Shown: in pieces, positions 51,007-60,305 of the stretch | Numbering within the stretch: the first letter of the stretch is position 1 | How the letters are laid out: each line of letters opens with the position of its first letter | The notes under the pieces: model-generated | Database searches by the model: none | The model's input: only the letters and a program-made list of their open reading frames with translations | Told to the model about the DNA's origin: nothing | Program-made: the position numbers and the translations under genes | Origin: JAJKIP01 sp037200685 | GTDB taxonomy: Bacteria; Bacteroidota; Bacteroidia; Chitinophagales; Chitinophagaceae | DNA: 64,000 nucleotides | Direction of reading: 5' to 3' | Assembly (NCBI GenBank): GCA_037200685.1 | Contig: JBBCIG010000020.1 | Span: forward strand, 124,001 to 188,000

Positions 51007-51164
51007 TTAAAGAGAAACCGATTTTGCGAAAAATAATAGGCAAGATCAAGATGAAATAACTGGCAGCAAACCCTTTCCCACCCGGGTACTTTCCACTCAT
51101 CATTATTCGTTTCCAGGATAGCCTTGAATTAGGGATATTTATTCCAGAATTAAATACATAGTTT

Positions 51165-51296
51165 ATGTCAAAAGAAACGAACTCAAAACGTGCGCCTTTA
51201 TCCTTCGGGCATCCCTTTTTTATCATCCTGGGCGTGATAGTTATCTTTTATGGTGGTTACCTGTTTGGCCAAAAATTGTATGATTTGTTTCATTAA
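51165..51296 (+). CDS. Tiny membrane protein (43 residues)
   Basis: MSKETNSKRAPLSFGHPF followed by one hydrophobic helix (FIILGVIVIFYGGYLFG) and QKLYDLFH. A basic N-terminus then a single helix suggests a type of small inner-membrane protein. Start and stop are clean, and it is the first of four small membrane genes in tandem (51165-52138). No family recognised. Confidence 0.55.
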   Translation: MSKETNSKRAPLSFGHPFFIILGVIVIFYGGYLFGQKLYDLFH

Positions 51297-51326
51297 TTCT
51301 GTAGTCTCCAATTTTTTCTTAAGAAT

Positions 51327-51482
51327 ATGACAGCAACAAAAAAGATAAAGACGAAGACACTTGTCCTGATTATCGTGCTATATACTTTTTTCACTAATCT
51401 CAGTGACATTAAAAACGGATTGGCGGATGGGTGGAATGCTGCTTCTCACCAAAAGCCGGGTTCACTTAACACCCGCAATTAA
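51327..51482 (+). CDS. Tiny membrane protein (51 residues)
   Basis: MTATKKIKTKTLVLIIVLYT then a hydrophobic continuation and NLSDIKNGLADGWNAAS. One helix near the N-terminus and a polar tail. Starts 30 bp after the previous small gene. No family recognised. Confidence 0.55.
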   Translation: MTATKKIKTKTLVLIIVLYTFFTNLSDIKNGLADGWNAASHQKPGSLNTRN

Positions 51483-51570
51483 CAGCTGCTCCTGCATCAC
51501 GATAATTTTTACCAGTTTTCTTTTTTAGATTAAAAAATAGCTACTATTTTTTAAATCCTTAATTTCAAAG

Positions 51571-51955
51571 ATGCTTCTCAAATATTTGATTAAGGATAAA
51601 AATAAAAGAAAACGTGTGGCGCATATCGGTGCGTCATTTATTATCCTGATTCATGCGTATGAAAATCATGAAACCAGCCACCATTCTTATAAGTTATTTT
51701 TGGTAGCAGGCATTGTATTCCTGGCTATCGCATTATTTCACCCGGTTATCGAAAAAAGATTTCCCTGGGTGGATGGTGTATTTTTCCTGATAGAAGGTAT
51801 TTTATCTTTAATGGTGGCGCTGGATTTATTTCACATGGGGGAAAAAAGCATTACCTATAACTTATGTACTGCTCGCTATTTTCCAATTTTTTATAGCATT
51901 TCGAAAAGGGAAAAAAGGAATGACGGAACATAAGCTAACTCATCAAACAAAATAA
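51571..51955 (+). CDS. Small multi-helix membrane protein (one-base frameshift)
   Basis: 127 residues after removing one G from the run of five at 51837-51841. The first frame gives LLKYLIKDKNKRKRVAHIGA, hydrophobic segments LFLVAGIVFLAIALFHPVI and VFFLIEGILSLMVALDLFHM. The shifted frame continues with a plausible helix PITYVLLAIFQFFIAFRKGK and ends just before the next gene. Four helices in all. The TAA of the corrected frame (51953-51955) directly abuts the ATG of the next gene, which supports the corrected reading. Confidence 0.68.
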
Positions 51956-52138
51956 ATGGAAAAGAAAAGAAGGGTTTTAATCGCTGTATTACTGACAATA
52001 ACAATTGTAAACTATACAAGGTTGCGTGGCAACGAAAACATACGGGCTATACAGTTTATCTCTATTTTCGTGATCGGGGCGTTGTCGGGACTATTGATAA
52101 ATGAATTCGTTAGTTTGTTCAGGGCCAAAAGAAGTTAA
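51956..52138 (+). CDS. Small membrane protein (60 residues)
   Basis: MEKKRRVLIAVLLTITIVNY then RLRGNENIRAIQFISIFVIG, ALSGLLINEFVSLFRAKRS: two hydrophobic helices with a basic end. Its ATG immediately follows the stop of the corrected upstream gene, indicating coupled expression. No family recognised. Confidence 0.6.
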   Translation: MEKKRRVLIAVLLTITIVNYTRLRGNENIRAIQFISIFVIGALSGLLINEFVSLFRAKRS

Positions 52139-52189
52139 CCTTTGTTTTTCGATTATCATGATAAAACAAGTCCCGCCCAAACTCCGACA

Positions 52190-52333
52190 ATGCTCAATAG
52201 AATTACCAAACGCTGAAGAGTGCGACCATTCGACTTCGCTCATGGTAAACTACGACGCAATTGCTGAGTAAAGAATAGAAAGATGAACGGAGCGTCGCAA
52301 CAGACGATGATAGTAGCAATGCAGCCGGGCAAC
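52190..52333 (+). repeat. Dispersed intergenic repeat, copy 11 (compound)
   Basis: A first-type head and GAACGC-like core (ACGCTGAAGAGTGCGAC) run into a short foreign piece (CATTCGACTTCGCTC), then a second-type core (AAGATGAACGGAGCGTCGC) and a normal tail (GATGATAGTAGCAATGCAG). It looks like two repeat copies joined. Confidence 0.85.
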
Positions 52334-52438
52334 TATTTCTTATCCCTCCCGCTAATTATCCCTCCCGCTAAACTGCGCAAGATTCAATAAGTGTATTTGT
52401 AAAATCCATCTTACATTTATCTATCAAAACAAGACCGT

Positions 52439-53101
52439 ATGGCCAACTCCATTTCTGATAAACTGAAGATAAAAGCCAAGGACAGCTTGCTTACTTTGAA
52501 CGCCCCCGCTGATTTCGAAAAAGGATTAAAAGGTTTGCCTGCCGCCGTAAAGATTAGCAGTTCAGGGAAAGACTATAACCAGGTGCATTGGTTTGTTTAT
52601 AACAAAGCGCAGTTGGAAAAAGAACTAAGCAAGGTAATGAAGCTGGTAAAACCGGAAGTAACTGTATGGGTATATTATCCGAAGGGCACATCCAAATTGC
52701 AAACAGACCTTAGCCGCGACAAAGGCTGGGATTGTTTATTAGCCGAAGGAGATAAAGTGACATGGATAAGTTTGATCTCTTTTGATGACAGATGGTCGGT
52801 ATTTGGCTTCCGTGCAAAGACAGATGCGGATAAAAAGAAAGAAGCCAAACCAAAACCGGAACGGGAAATTTTTAAATGGGTGAACCCGCAAACAAAAGAA
52901 ATAAAGTTGCCGGATGATCTTTCCGCGGCATTAAAGAAAAATAAAAAGCAGTCTGATTTTTTCAATACACTTTCTTTCAGCAATAAAAAGGAATATATTG
53001 AATGGATCGTAACGGCGAAACGGGAAGAGACCAGGGATACAAGAATAAAAGGCACGATTGAAAAACTTGGTAAAGGTTGGAAAAACCCGGCGAATATTTA
53101 A
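52439..53101 (+). CDS. YdeI/OmdA-like protein with DUF3052-like N-terminal domain
   Basis: A 220-residue soluble protein. The C-terminal segment PDDLSAALKKNKKQSDFFNT, then LSFSNKKEYIEWIVTAKREE and TIEKLGKGWKNPANI is the OmdA (YdeI/OmpD-associated) pattern. The N-terminal half (LKIKAKDSLLTLNAPADFEK, VTVWVYYPKGTSKLQTDLSR and GDKVTWISLISFDDRWSVFG) resembles a separate small domain seen in DUF3052-type proteins. Function not firmly established. Isolated between a dispersed repeat and a GNAT gene. Confidence 0.78.
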   Translation: MANSISDKLKIKAKDSLLTLNAPADFEKGLKGLPAAVKISSSGKDYNQVHWFVYNKAQLEKELSKVMKLVKPEVTVWVYYPKGTSKLQTDLSRDKGWDCLLAEGDKVTWISLISFDDRWSVFGFRAKTDADKKKEAKPKPEREIFKWVNPQTKEIKLPDDLSAALKKNKKQSDFFNTLSFSNKKEYIEWIVTAKREETRDTRIKGTIEKLGKGWKNPANI

Positions 53102-53188
53102 ATGAAATGCAGTGAGCAATGACAAACATTACTTTAAAAGAAGCGCTGACTATTAGAAGAAACGCTTGAGCACCCCAAAGGATAAATA

Positions 53189-53650
53189 ATGATACGCCTG
53201 AAAAGAACAGATAATAATGATCCTGATTTTAAGCAACTGGTAGAAAAATTGGATAAAGACCTCTGGAGCCGGTATGGACAAGAGCAACAGAAATATGCAC
53301 CGCATAATAAATTAGAATACCTCGATACAGTTGTTATCGCTTATGCGTACAACATACCTGCAGGTTGCGGTTGTTTAAAAAAATTTGATACTACTACAGC
53401 GGAAGTAAAAAGGATGTTTGTGGAAGAAGATCAACGACGAAAAGGTGTCGCTGCCGCAATATTAAATGAATTGGAGGGTTGGGCTAAGGAATTGAATTAT
53501 GCCAATACAATATTAGATACGGGAAATAACCAGCCGGAAGCCATCGGTCTTTATAAAAAAGCCGGATACCTGGTAATGAAAAATTATGCGCCTTATACGG
53601 ACATGCCCGAGATCACTTGCATGACAAAATCATTAATGGAGGAAGAGTAA
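53189..53650 (+). CDS. GNAT family N-acetyltransferase
   Basis: A 153-residue acetyltransferase. The acetyl-CoA binding motif A is VEEDQRRKGVAAAILNELEG, with the R-R-x-G-x-A phosphate loop. Other GNAT strands: YAYNIPAGCGCLKKF and LYKKAGYLVMKNYAPYTDMP. The substrate is not predictable. Starts about 90 bp after the OmdA-like gene on the same strand, so it may share a transcript. Confidence 0.85.
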   Translation: MIRLKRTDNNDPDFKQLVEKLDKDLWSRYGQEQQKYAPHNKLEYLDTVVIAYAYNIPAGCGCLKKFDTTTAEVKRMFVEEDQRRKGVAAAILNELEGWAKELNYANTILDTGNNQPEAIGLYKKAGYLVMKNYAPYTDMPEITCMTKSLMEEE

Positions 53651-54048
53651 GCCAGGGCATTTTATAATAAGTATTTTCATATATGCAAGGGTGATCTGAG
53701 GCGGAAAGAAGGATCGAGTTGTTTTAATATTACGTTAAGTATTAGCACCTAACGCATTCCATCAGCAGGTAATTATGAGCTAATAAGCAAGCAATAAAAA
53801 AGGGAGCCGTTGTTAAACGGTTCCCTTTTAAATATTGTTTTTCATAAAAAGTGGCAGTATTTTATACCAACCAGATCTTAAAAACGGGAATGAGTTCGCC
53901 GAATTTTAGCAAATCAAATGCCATAAACTTCAAATCCACTTGATTTAAATTAAATTCTCTGCCTTTGAAGCATTTTTATTTGCAATTGCCTTTGACCTGG
54001 GTTGTATTTTTTGAAATAACCGCTTTTATGATTTTGAAATTAAATACA
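53651..54048. other. Intergenic region between the GNAT gene and the first SusCD operon
   Basis: About 400 bp between converging transcripts. It contains the terminator at 53797-53829; otherwise no gene or repeat was recognised. Confidence 0.5.
53797..53829. terminator. Bidirectional hairpin terminator
   Basis: A4 then GGGAGCCGTT, loop, AACGGTTCCC then T4. It lies between the GNAT gene and the converging SusCD operon and could serve either. Confidence 0.7.
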
Positions 54049-54879
54049 TTATTTTTTTAACCTGAATTGATAGCCGGGGTATTCCAGTACCTGAGCGCCA
54101 TCTAACAAGTCGAGAGAAACTGTAAATGTTTGATCACAGGATGAAAATGCATTTACCCTTCCTGATGAGCCCCTTACATAAGCCGGGTCGCTGACGCCAG
54201 TCGACTGTAAAGGAATGCTGATCCTAAAGTTGGCGGGATCCGACCAGTCCATAGTGAATTGAATATTTCTCCAGCCCGCATCAAATAAATTTACAAAAGC
54301 ACCGGATGCTGAAGTAGCGCCAGTTGCTGTTAAACTAACAACCGCAGATCCATAAGGCCCGTAACTGAAGCTTCCATCATTGAGATATTCATTGGCGGTA
54401 AAATTGCCACTCAATGCGGCGAGTACTACATCACAATACTTTTGCAGGTTTAATGTATAAGAATTGTTGTAAGTATTCACAGGCACATCACCCCCGGTAA
54501 TTCTTATTCTCAATACATCTTTTCTTCCGGTCGGGTAGCCCGCAAACAATCCCCTGATCGCAAGACTGTCCAATGCTTTGCCGGCAGGTATCACGATAGA
54601 TGTAGGAGCTGTATACTGTACTCCTGCCACCGCACCGGTGGAAGAAGAAATACTGATCTGGATTGTTCTGTCTTTATCTGAAATATTGGTAATGCCTATC
54701 GGTATTTTAAAAGAAGAAGAAGCCGAGTTGGTCACAAAATAATTCCCTGTCAGGTTACTGGTGCCGAATTCTGAAAACGCCGGCGGTGTTTTGATATCAT
54801 CATTGATTTCTTTGTTGCATGAAATAATAAGCAACAGCGCCGCTGCGATTAATGATGAGGTAATTCGATTCATTTTCAT
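54049..54879 (-). CDS. SusCD-associated lipoprotein with Calx-beta-like region
   Basis: A 276-residue lipoprotein, third gene of the first SusC-SusD operon. The signal ends SLIAAALLLIISC followed by NKEINDD. The region GAVAGVQYTAPTSIVIPAGK resembles Calx-beta or BACON-like beta sandwiches, and DUF1735-type proteins are common in this operon position. The C-terminal part (YGSAVVSLTATGATSASGAF, FTVSLDLLDGAQVLEYPGY) is a second beta domain. It probably sits on the outer-membrane surface near the SusCD pore. The ATG at 54879 gives the proper signal; longer frames add an unlikely leader. Confidence 0.75.
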   Translation of the reverse strand: MKMNRITSSLIAAALLLIISCNKEINDDIKTPPAFSEFGTSNLTGNYFVTNSASSSFKIPIGITNISDKDRTIQISISSSTGAVAGVQYTAPTSIVIPAGKALDSLAIRGLFAGYPTGRKDVLRIRITGGDVPVNTYNNSYTLNLQKYCDVVLAALSGNFTANEYLNDGSFSYGPYGSAVVSLTATGATSASGAFVNLFDAGWRNIQFTMDWSDPANFRISIPLQSTGVSDPAYVRGSSGRVNAFSSCDQTFTVSLDLLDGAQVLEYPGYQFRLKK

Positions 54880-54910
54880 TATAACTCGTTTTGTTGTTAT
54901 ATAAATTTTA

Positions 54911-56391
54911 TCATGGGTTTTGATCAGCTTGCCCGATTGCTTCATTCGCATCTATTTCCCTTTGCGGTACCCTCATCAGGAACCTGGGGTCCTGGTCAGG
55001 TAATGTAAATACGTTAGGAGGCAGGTTCGGCGTACCGTGATTGCCCGCACCCGAAGGACGGTTGAGACCGGTTTTCAATCTCTTAATATCCAGTAATGAA
55101 AAACCTTCGCCCCATAATTCTATTCTTCTTTGCAAAACAATTTCATTGATTAACGCCGCACCGGTGAATGCAGCAGCTGAGTAAGCAGGATACCTTGCTT
55201 TTACCAATGTTTGCAGTACCGCCTTCGCGGCAGGTTCCTGCGCCGCACCTTGTCTTGCCAGGGCTTCCGCTTCTATCAAATACATTTCCGCCGCTCTCAT
55301 AAATACATAATCACCCGCCCATGAATTAAAGTCCTGTACCCTGAATTTATTTTGATTATAATCCGGGTTAACACCTGCTCCTGTACCCGGCGTACGAAAA
55401 ACAGCTTTTCTTACATCACCCGAAGGAATCTGATCATACAGCGCTTTCGTTATTTTCTTTTGCATGTTACCTGCTTGCGCATAGCCAAATACAGTTACAT
55501 CTACATGCGAAAAGAATGAAGCGAGAATAGTACTTTGATCATTGATCACCTGCATGCCCCATAGCCATTCAGGATTTGAAGTAGAAGAAAACCCTTGCTG
55601 ATACTGCGCAGTACTCATGGGAGTATAACCCTGTCTTGCTTTATTAGCGTACGTTGCGGGCAGTAGCCCAATCTTCCATTTGCAAAGCCACCCTTGCCCT
55701 GATACCCTGCACCCGTATTTACATTCATGTGTGATATATGTTTCCTTGGTTTATTAGTCAGCAGGGCTTCAGCGTCAGTCAGGTCTTTTATTATTTGTGT
55801 ATAATCAGCCTGCACTGTTCCCCTTGGGTTACCCTCGCTGGTAGGTGTAGTATAGATGGGCACACCGGGTTTGTTTTCGCTTCCTTTATACGTATGTTGT
55901 AAAAAATTAACCAGGTAGAAATAAGAATAAGCCCTTACTCCCAATGCCTGTCCTTTTATATTATCCTTATCCGCCTGCGGGCCACTGGCCTGGTCAATGC
56001 TCGCAATAATATTGTTAGCTGTACTAATAATAAAATAATAGTAAGACCATAACAAATCAGAGCGACTGCCATCCACAGCAGAAGTTTGTTCTGTATACTG
56101 GTATTCAGGAGTAAACCATCCATAACCAGCTGAATTAACAACCATATCATTTCCCATAAGATCTGCTACAAGATCATTCGCTTTTTGTGCGAAGCCATCG
56201 TGGCCATCTCCATAAGCAGTATACTGCGCCCTGTAAAGACCATTTAAAGCAACATAAGCACCTTCCGTTGTACTGAATACAAGTGCAGTGGGTGCCTGGT
56301 CACTGGGATTGGTTTCCAGGTAATCTTTTTTGCATGACGTCACCAGTAAAAGCAACAGGAGTACCGGGTAATATTTAAATATTTTTTTCAT
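54911..56391 (-). CDS. SusD/RagB-type nutrient-binding lipoprotein (two frameshifts)
   Basis: About 492 residues after undoing two one-base insertions only about 45 bp apart (GGG at 55697-55699 and TT at 55654-55655 on the plus strand). The corrected frame reads GAGYQARVALQMEDWATART and continues to ANKARQGYTPMSTAQYQQGF, a normal SusD bridge. Signal lipobox LLVTSC with KKDYLETNPSDQAPT; other SusD motifs are NDMVVNSAGYGWF, YSYFYLVNFLQHTYKG, MRAAEMYLIEAEALARQG and IELWGEGFSLLDIKRLKTGL. Surface lipoprotein that caps the SusC pore and binds the ligand. Second gene of the operon, 17 bp after SusC. Confidence 0.9.
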
Positions 56392-56408
56392 TGTAATATT
56401 CTTAAGGT

Positions 56409-59400
56409 TTATAAGTTTAAGTTCAACCCAATCGTCATCGTGCGGAAAGGTGGGAAACTAAAATCCGATGTTCCGGTAAATGAACGTTGCGGGTCCATTC
56501 CTTTCCTGCTGGTAAATAACCATACATTATCTACATTGGCGTATATCTGAACACCACTAAGGCCTAAGCGGCCTAATAGTTCTTTCGGTAATGTATAATT
56601 GAGCGTTACATTTTTAATATTCAAATACGATCCGTTGAACAAATACCTTGTAGAAATGGGATTTTGATTAGCTAGACTGTTCTCCACCCTTGGCACATTG
56701 GTGATATCGCCCGGCTTCTGCCATCTTTGTAAAATATCTTTATGCCATGCAAAACCATAATCGCCAAAATGCATGATAGAAGCATAATTGCCATCATAAA
56801 ATTTAGAGCCGACAGAAAATGTAAGCAGGCAGGATAATTCAAAATCTTTATAACGGAAAGAATTGGTAACACCTCCTGTCAGGTCAGGTATCGCTGTTCC
56901 TTTATAATAGAAACTCGCATTGTTTGAATTATTCGTAACCGTACGTTCACCGGTTGGCTTTTGGTTCGCATCCAGTACATCTTTGTAAAACAAAGCATCG
57001 CCTGTTGCCGCATCCACGCCTGCATAATCTTTTACCCAAAAATCAAAGATGGACCTGCCGACCATTAATTTCTTTGTACCGGTAATGATCTCTTCCTGCG
57101 GCAGCTTCGTGATTTTATTATTAAAATGGGTAAAATTTACATCCACACGCCAGTCAAAATTTTTCGACTGTACGGCATTATAACCTAACTGTAATTCTAC
57201 ACCGTAGTTCTTCATCGTACCGACATTCTTTGTGATATCATCATTACCGGTAGAAGGAGGCAATGGCACATCAAACAAAAGATTATCAGATATGCGGTTG
57301 AAGAATTCTAGAGTTCCCTGCAAGCGGTTTTTAAATACGGCGAAATCAGCGCCTATATTAAACACTTTGTTTCCTTCCCATACCAATTGAGGATTGGGTA
57401 AACCTGCCGGAAGAGCACCGGGGAAAGCCACGTTATTCCAACCCAGTGTATATAAATTTTGATACGCATAATAATTAGAAGTACCATCATCAAATAATAT
57501 ATCCTCATTACCCTGCTCGCCATAGCTTGCTTTTAATTTCAATTCATTCAGCCATTTTATATTTTGCATAAAGGGTTCCTGCGAAATTCTCCATCCCGCA
57601 CCTGCGGAATAAAATTACCCCAGCGGTTATCTTTAAAGAACCTCGATGTGCCATCGCGGCGAAAGCTTCCTGATAATAAATATTTTTGATCAAAATCATA
57701 GTTAACACTGGAGAAGTACCCTTCGATGGTATGCTTATCTGTATAAGAGCCTGCATTTTCTAACGTAGCGGCAGTATTCAATTCAGTAGTACCGGGAAAA
57801 GGAAAACCGGTGCGGGTCGCGGACGTCTGGTTCAATTGCAATTTATAGTTTTCATGACCCGCTATAGCACGGATATTATGATTGCCAAATGATTTTTCCC
57901 AGGCAAGCACTTCATTCACCGTCATTGAGAACTGCCGGTTCGCCACTTTTACCGAACGGCCACCAACACCCTGCGCATCACCAAACTGTGAATTTTGAAA
58001 AGTAGTATTGAAACCATCTCCATAATTTAAGCCGACAGTGGTTTTAAAGAAAAGTCTTTTAAAAATTTAAATTCCATAAACCCGTTTGCATTCCCATTAA
58101 ATAAGTTGGCAGAACGTTCATTCAATAATAAAAGCCCCAGCAAATTCGATCCGCCGGCAAAAGGCCTCGCTCCCATCTGGTCGGGCCTTCCCCAATCCAA
58201 AGCAAAATCACCGGTGGAGGGATCCATTATTTTATTACCCGATGCATCACGCCTGTATACCGGGTAGATAGGGCCTATCTGTCTTGTATAAAAAAATGGA
58301 TTCAGGTTTGCGGTACTTTGTGTAGTATAATTATCCTGTCTTGTAAATGCACCATCAATATTAATTCCGGTATTCAACCATGAAAAAGGAGAAGCATTTA
58401 CTGCAACCCTTGCATTATATCTTTTGAAACCGGAAGCCACTGTCGTTCCTTTTTCATCCAGGTAACCAACTGATAAAAAATAATCACTTTTTTCACCAGC
58501 GCCTGATAAATTTATATTGGCGTTAGTTCGTGGGGCTACCCTGTATATCGCATCTTCCCATGAATCTTCCCAAAGCAAACTTGCATTTGGATTAATTTTA
58601 CCCGTTACAGGATTGATCAATTGATTTCCCGGAACATTGTATGCATTGTAAACAAGATGGTTTGCATCTGTAAGTTCGTTTGATGCCTGTTGTCCTGCCG
58701 CAGTGAATGAAAGATTGGATGGGCCATACACCAACGAATTCCTGATAGCTTCCCACATCAATTCATAATAATCTTTTGAATCTACCCTGTCATATTCCGG
58801 GATACCCCGGTTTAAATAGCTCTGGCGTAAAGAAGCCGTTAATGATGTTTTACCTTTCTTTCCTTTCTTGGTATTAATCATTATCACTCCATTCGCAGCA
58901 CGGGAACCATATAGTGCGGCGGCGGCTGCATCTTTCAATACGGTCACCGTTTCTATATCATCCATAGAGATAGAAGAAATAATTCCATCATAAGGAACGC
59001 CGTTGAGAACATACAATGGCGCACTGCTTGCATTAACAGAACCAATACCACGAATGCGTATCGCTGCATTCGCGCCGGGAACACCACCACCATTCGTAGC
59101 GATAATACCTGGCACCAATCCTTCGAGTGCCTTTGTTACTGATGTGACTTGCTGTTTTTCCAATGACTTTGAAGTAACGGTAGTTTCCGAACCTGTAAAT
59201 GCTGTTTTCTTTACCGTGCCGTATGGAATTTGAACAACCACGGCAGCTAACTCTTGTATAGCCCGGCTCAATTGCGCATTGACGCTGCTGTTTGAACCGA
59301 TACTAACTTCAACAAGATCCGTACCTATTGAAGAGAATACAAGTGTTCTTGCATCGGCGGGTATCGTTAAGGAATAGGTACCATCCACTCTTGTGCTGGT

Positions 59401-59544
59401 GCCTACCTGGCTTCCTTTTACCTGCACGGAAGCGGAAGGTATCGGGCTCCCTTTTTCGTCCGTTACTTTACCGGTGATCGTTCTTTGCGCAAGCGAAACG
59501 AACACCAGCAACGAAAACATTGTAAAGAGTACTATTTTTTTCAT
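56409..59544 (-). CDS. SusC/RagA-type TonB-dependent outer-membrane transporter (two frameshifts)
   Basis: About 1,045 residues when the A run 58046-58048 and the A run 57611-57614 are each lengthened by one base. Signal MKKIVLFTMFSLLVFVSLAQ; CarboxypepD_reg-like domain (about 22-105: TITGKVTDEKGSPIPSASVQ); plug domain (about 125-235: LYVLNGVPYDGIISSISMDD, VTVLKDAAAAALYGSRAANG); the rest is a 22-strand barrel ending FRTMTIGLNLNL. It imports a glycan or peptide with energy from TonB, in complex with the SusD-like lipoprotein encoded next. Substrate not predictable. First gene of the operon. Confidence 0.92.
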
Positions 59545-59847
59545 TGCATGTTAGTTTTGTAATAGAAAGTATTTGTTTTCAAGGCAATAATTTGCACAGA
59601 AATGTTATGCGGATGAAACCGTTTATTGCCGAAACATGAATAGAAATAACCCAAACAACAGAATCAACGGTTGGAAAAATTCAATGATTTTTTCTAAACC
59701 CTGAAAATTGAAACCTTAGGCGTTTGTATTAACCCTTAATGAGAAATAAGTAATAAACAAAAAGAGTAAATGTATAATTGCATTAATTATACATTTACTC
59801 TTTTACATCATCGACTCCTGCTTGATTTATAATATCAGCAAGAAGTT
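59545..59847. other. Intergenic region between the two SusCD operons
   Basis: About 300 bp holding the terminator of the upstream operon (59757-59803) and the leader of the first SusC gene. No gene or exact promoter match was identified by eye. Confidence 0.5.
59757..59803 (-). terminator. Strong terminator of the second SusCD operon
   Basis: A perfect 19-bp stem (59761-59779 with 59785-59803) and a 5-nt loop. On the minus strand it is followed by a T-rich run. It starts 45 bp after the last lipoprotein gene of the operon. Confidence 0.85.
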
Positions 59848-60294
59848 TTAAGGTGTAATATTTATCGTAACCTTTTGTGTAGCAGGTTCATTTTTTGCAC
59901 CGATCGTAAGTAAGCCGCCGTCTGCTTTTGCCGCTTTAACCAAGGTTAAAGTAGCCGTTGCAGAAGTAGCCGGGGCCACGATTGCATTATTTGGAACAGC
60001 AACTGTAGCGGTAGCCGTCAATTTATTGCGGTCAATTACCACTGTTTGGTTAGTCAGGGTTACTGCTCCTGTAACATTGTAAGTAATTGTAACCGCTTGC
60101 TGCATCGCTACACGCATCTGAAAAGAAACTGTTGTTGAAGTTCCTTGCTTTACAGTTTTCGCGGCAGTGCTTGTCAGCTCTACATAAGGAGGTATACTGG
60201 TGCTGAGGTCAATCCCATCAAGTTCGGCATCGTCCTTGTCACAGGATTGAAAAATTAAAGCCAGCGGTAATATAATTGCTAGTATTTTTTTCAT
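59848..60294 (-). CDS. Small SusCD-associated lipoprotein with Calx-beta-like domain
   Basis: A 148-residue lipoprotein: MKKILAIILPLALIFQSC with the cysteine at residue 18, DKDDAELDG, then one beta-sandwich of about 115 residues (TTVSFQMRVAMQQAVTITYN, TLTNQTVVIDRNKLTATATV, AVPNNAIVAPATSATATLTL) with the even-spaced hydrophobic pattern of Calx-beta/BACON domains. Last gene of the second SusC-SusD operon, 11 bp after SusD. Probably exposed at the surface near the transporter; role unknown. Confidence 0.75.
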   Translation of the reverse strand: MKKILAIILPLALIFQSCDKDDAELDGIDLSTSIPPYVELTSTAAKTVKQGTSTTVSFQMRVAMQQAVTITYNVTGAVTLTNQTVVIDRNKLTATATVAVPNNAIVAPATSATATLTLVKAAKADGGLLTIGAKNEPATQKVTINITP

Positions 60295-60305
60295 AAATTA
60301 TTTTA

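Noticed and set aside
57557..57946. A stand-alone 129-codon frame inside the SusC gene
   Set aside because: It is the middle part of SusC between two one-base frameshifts, not a gene.
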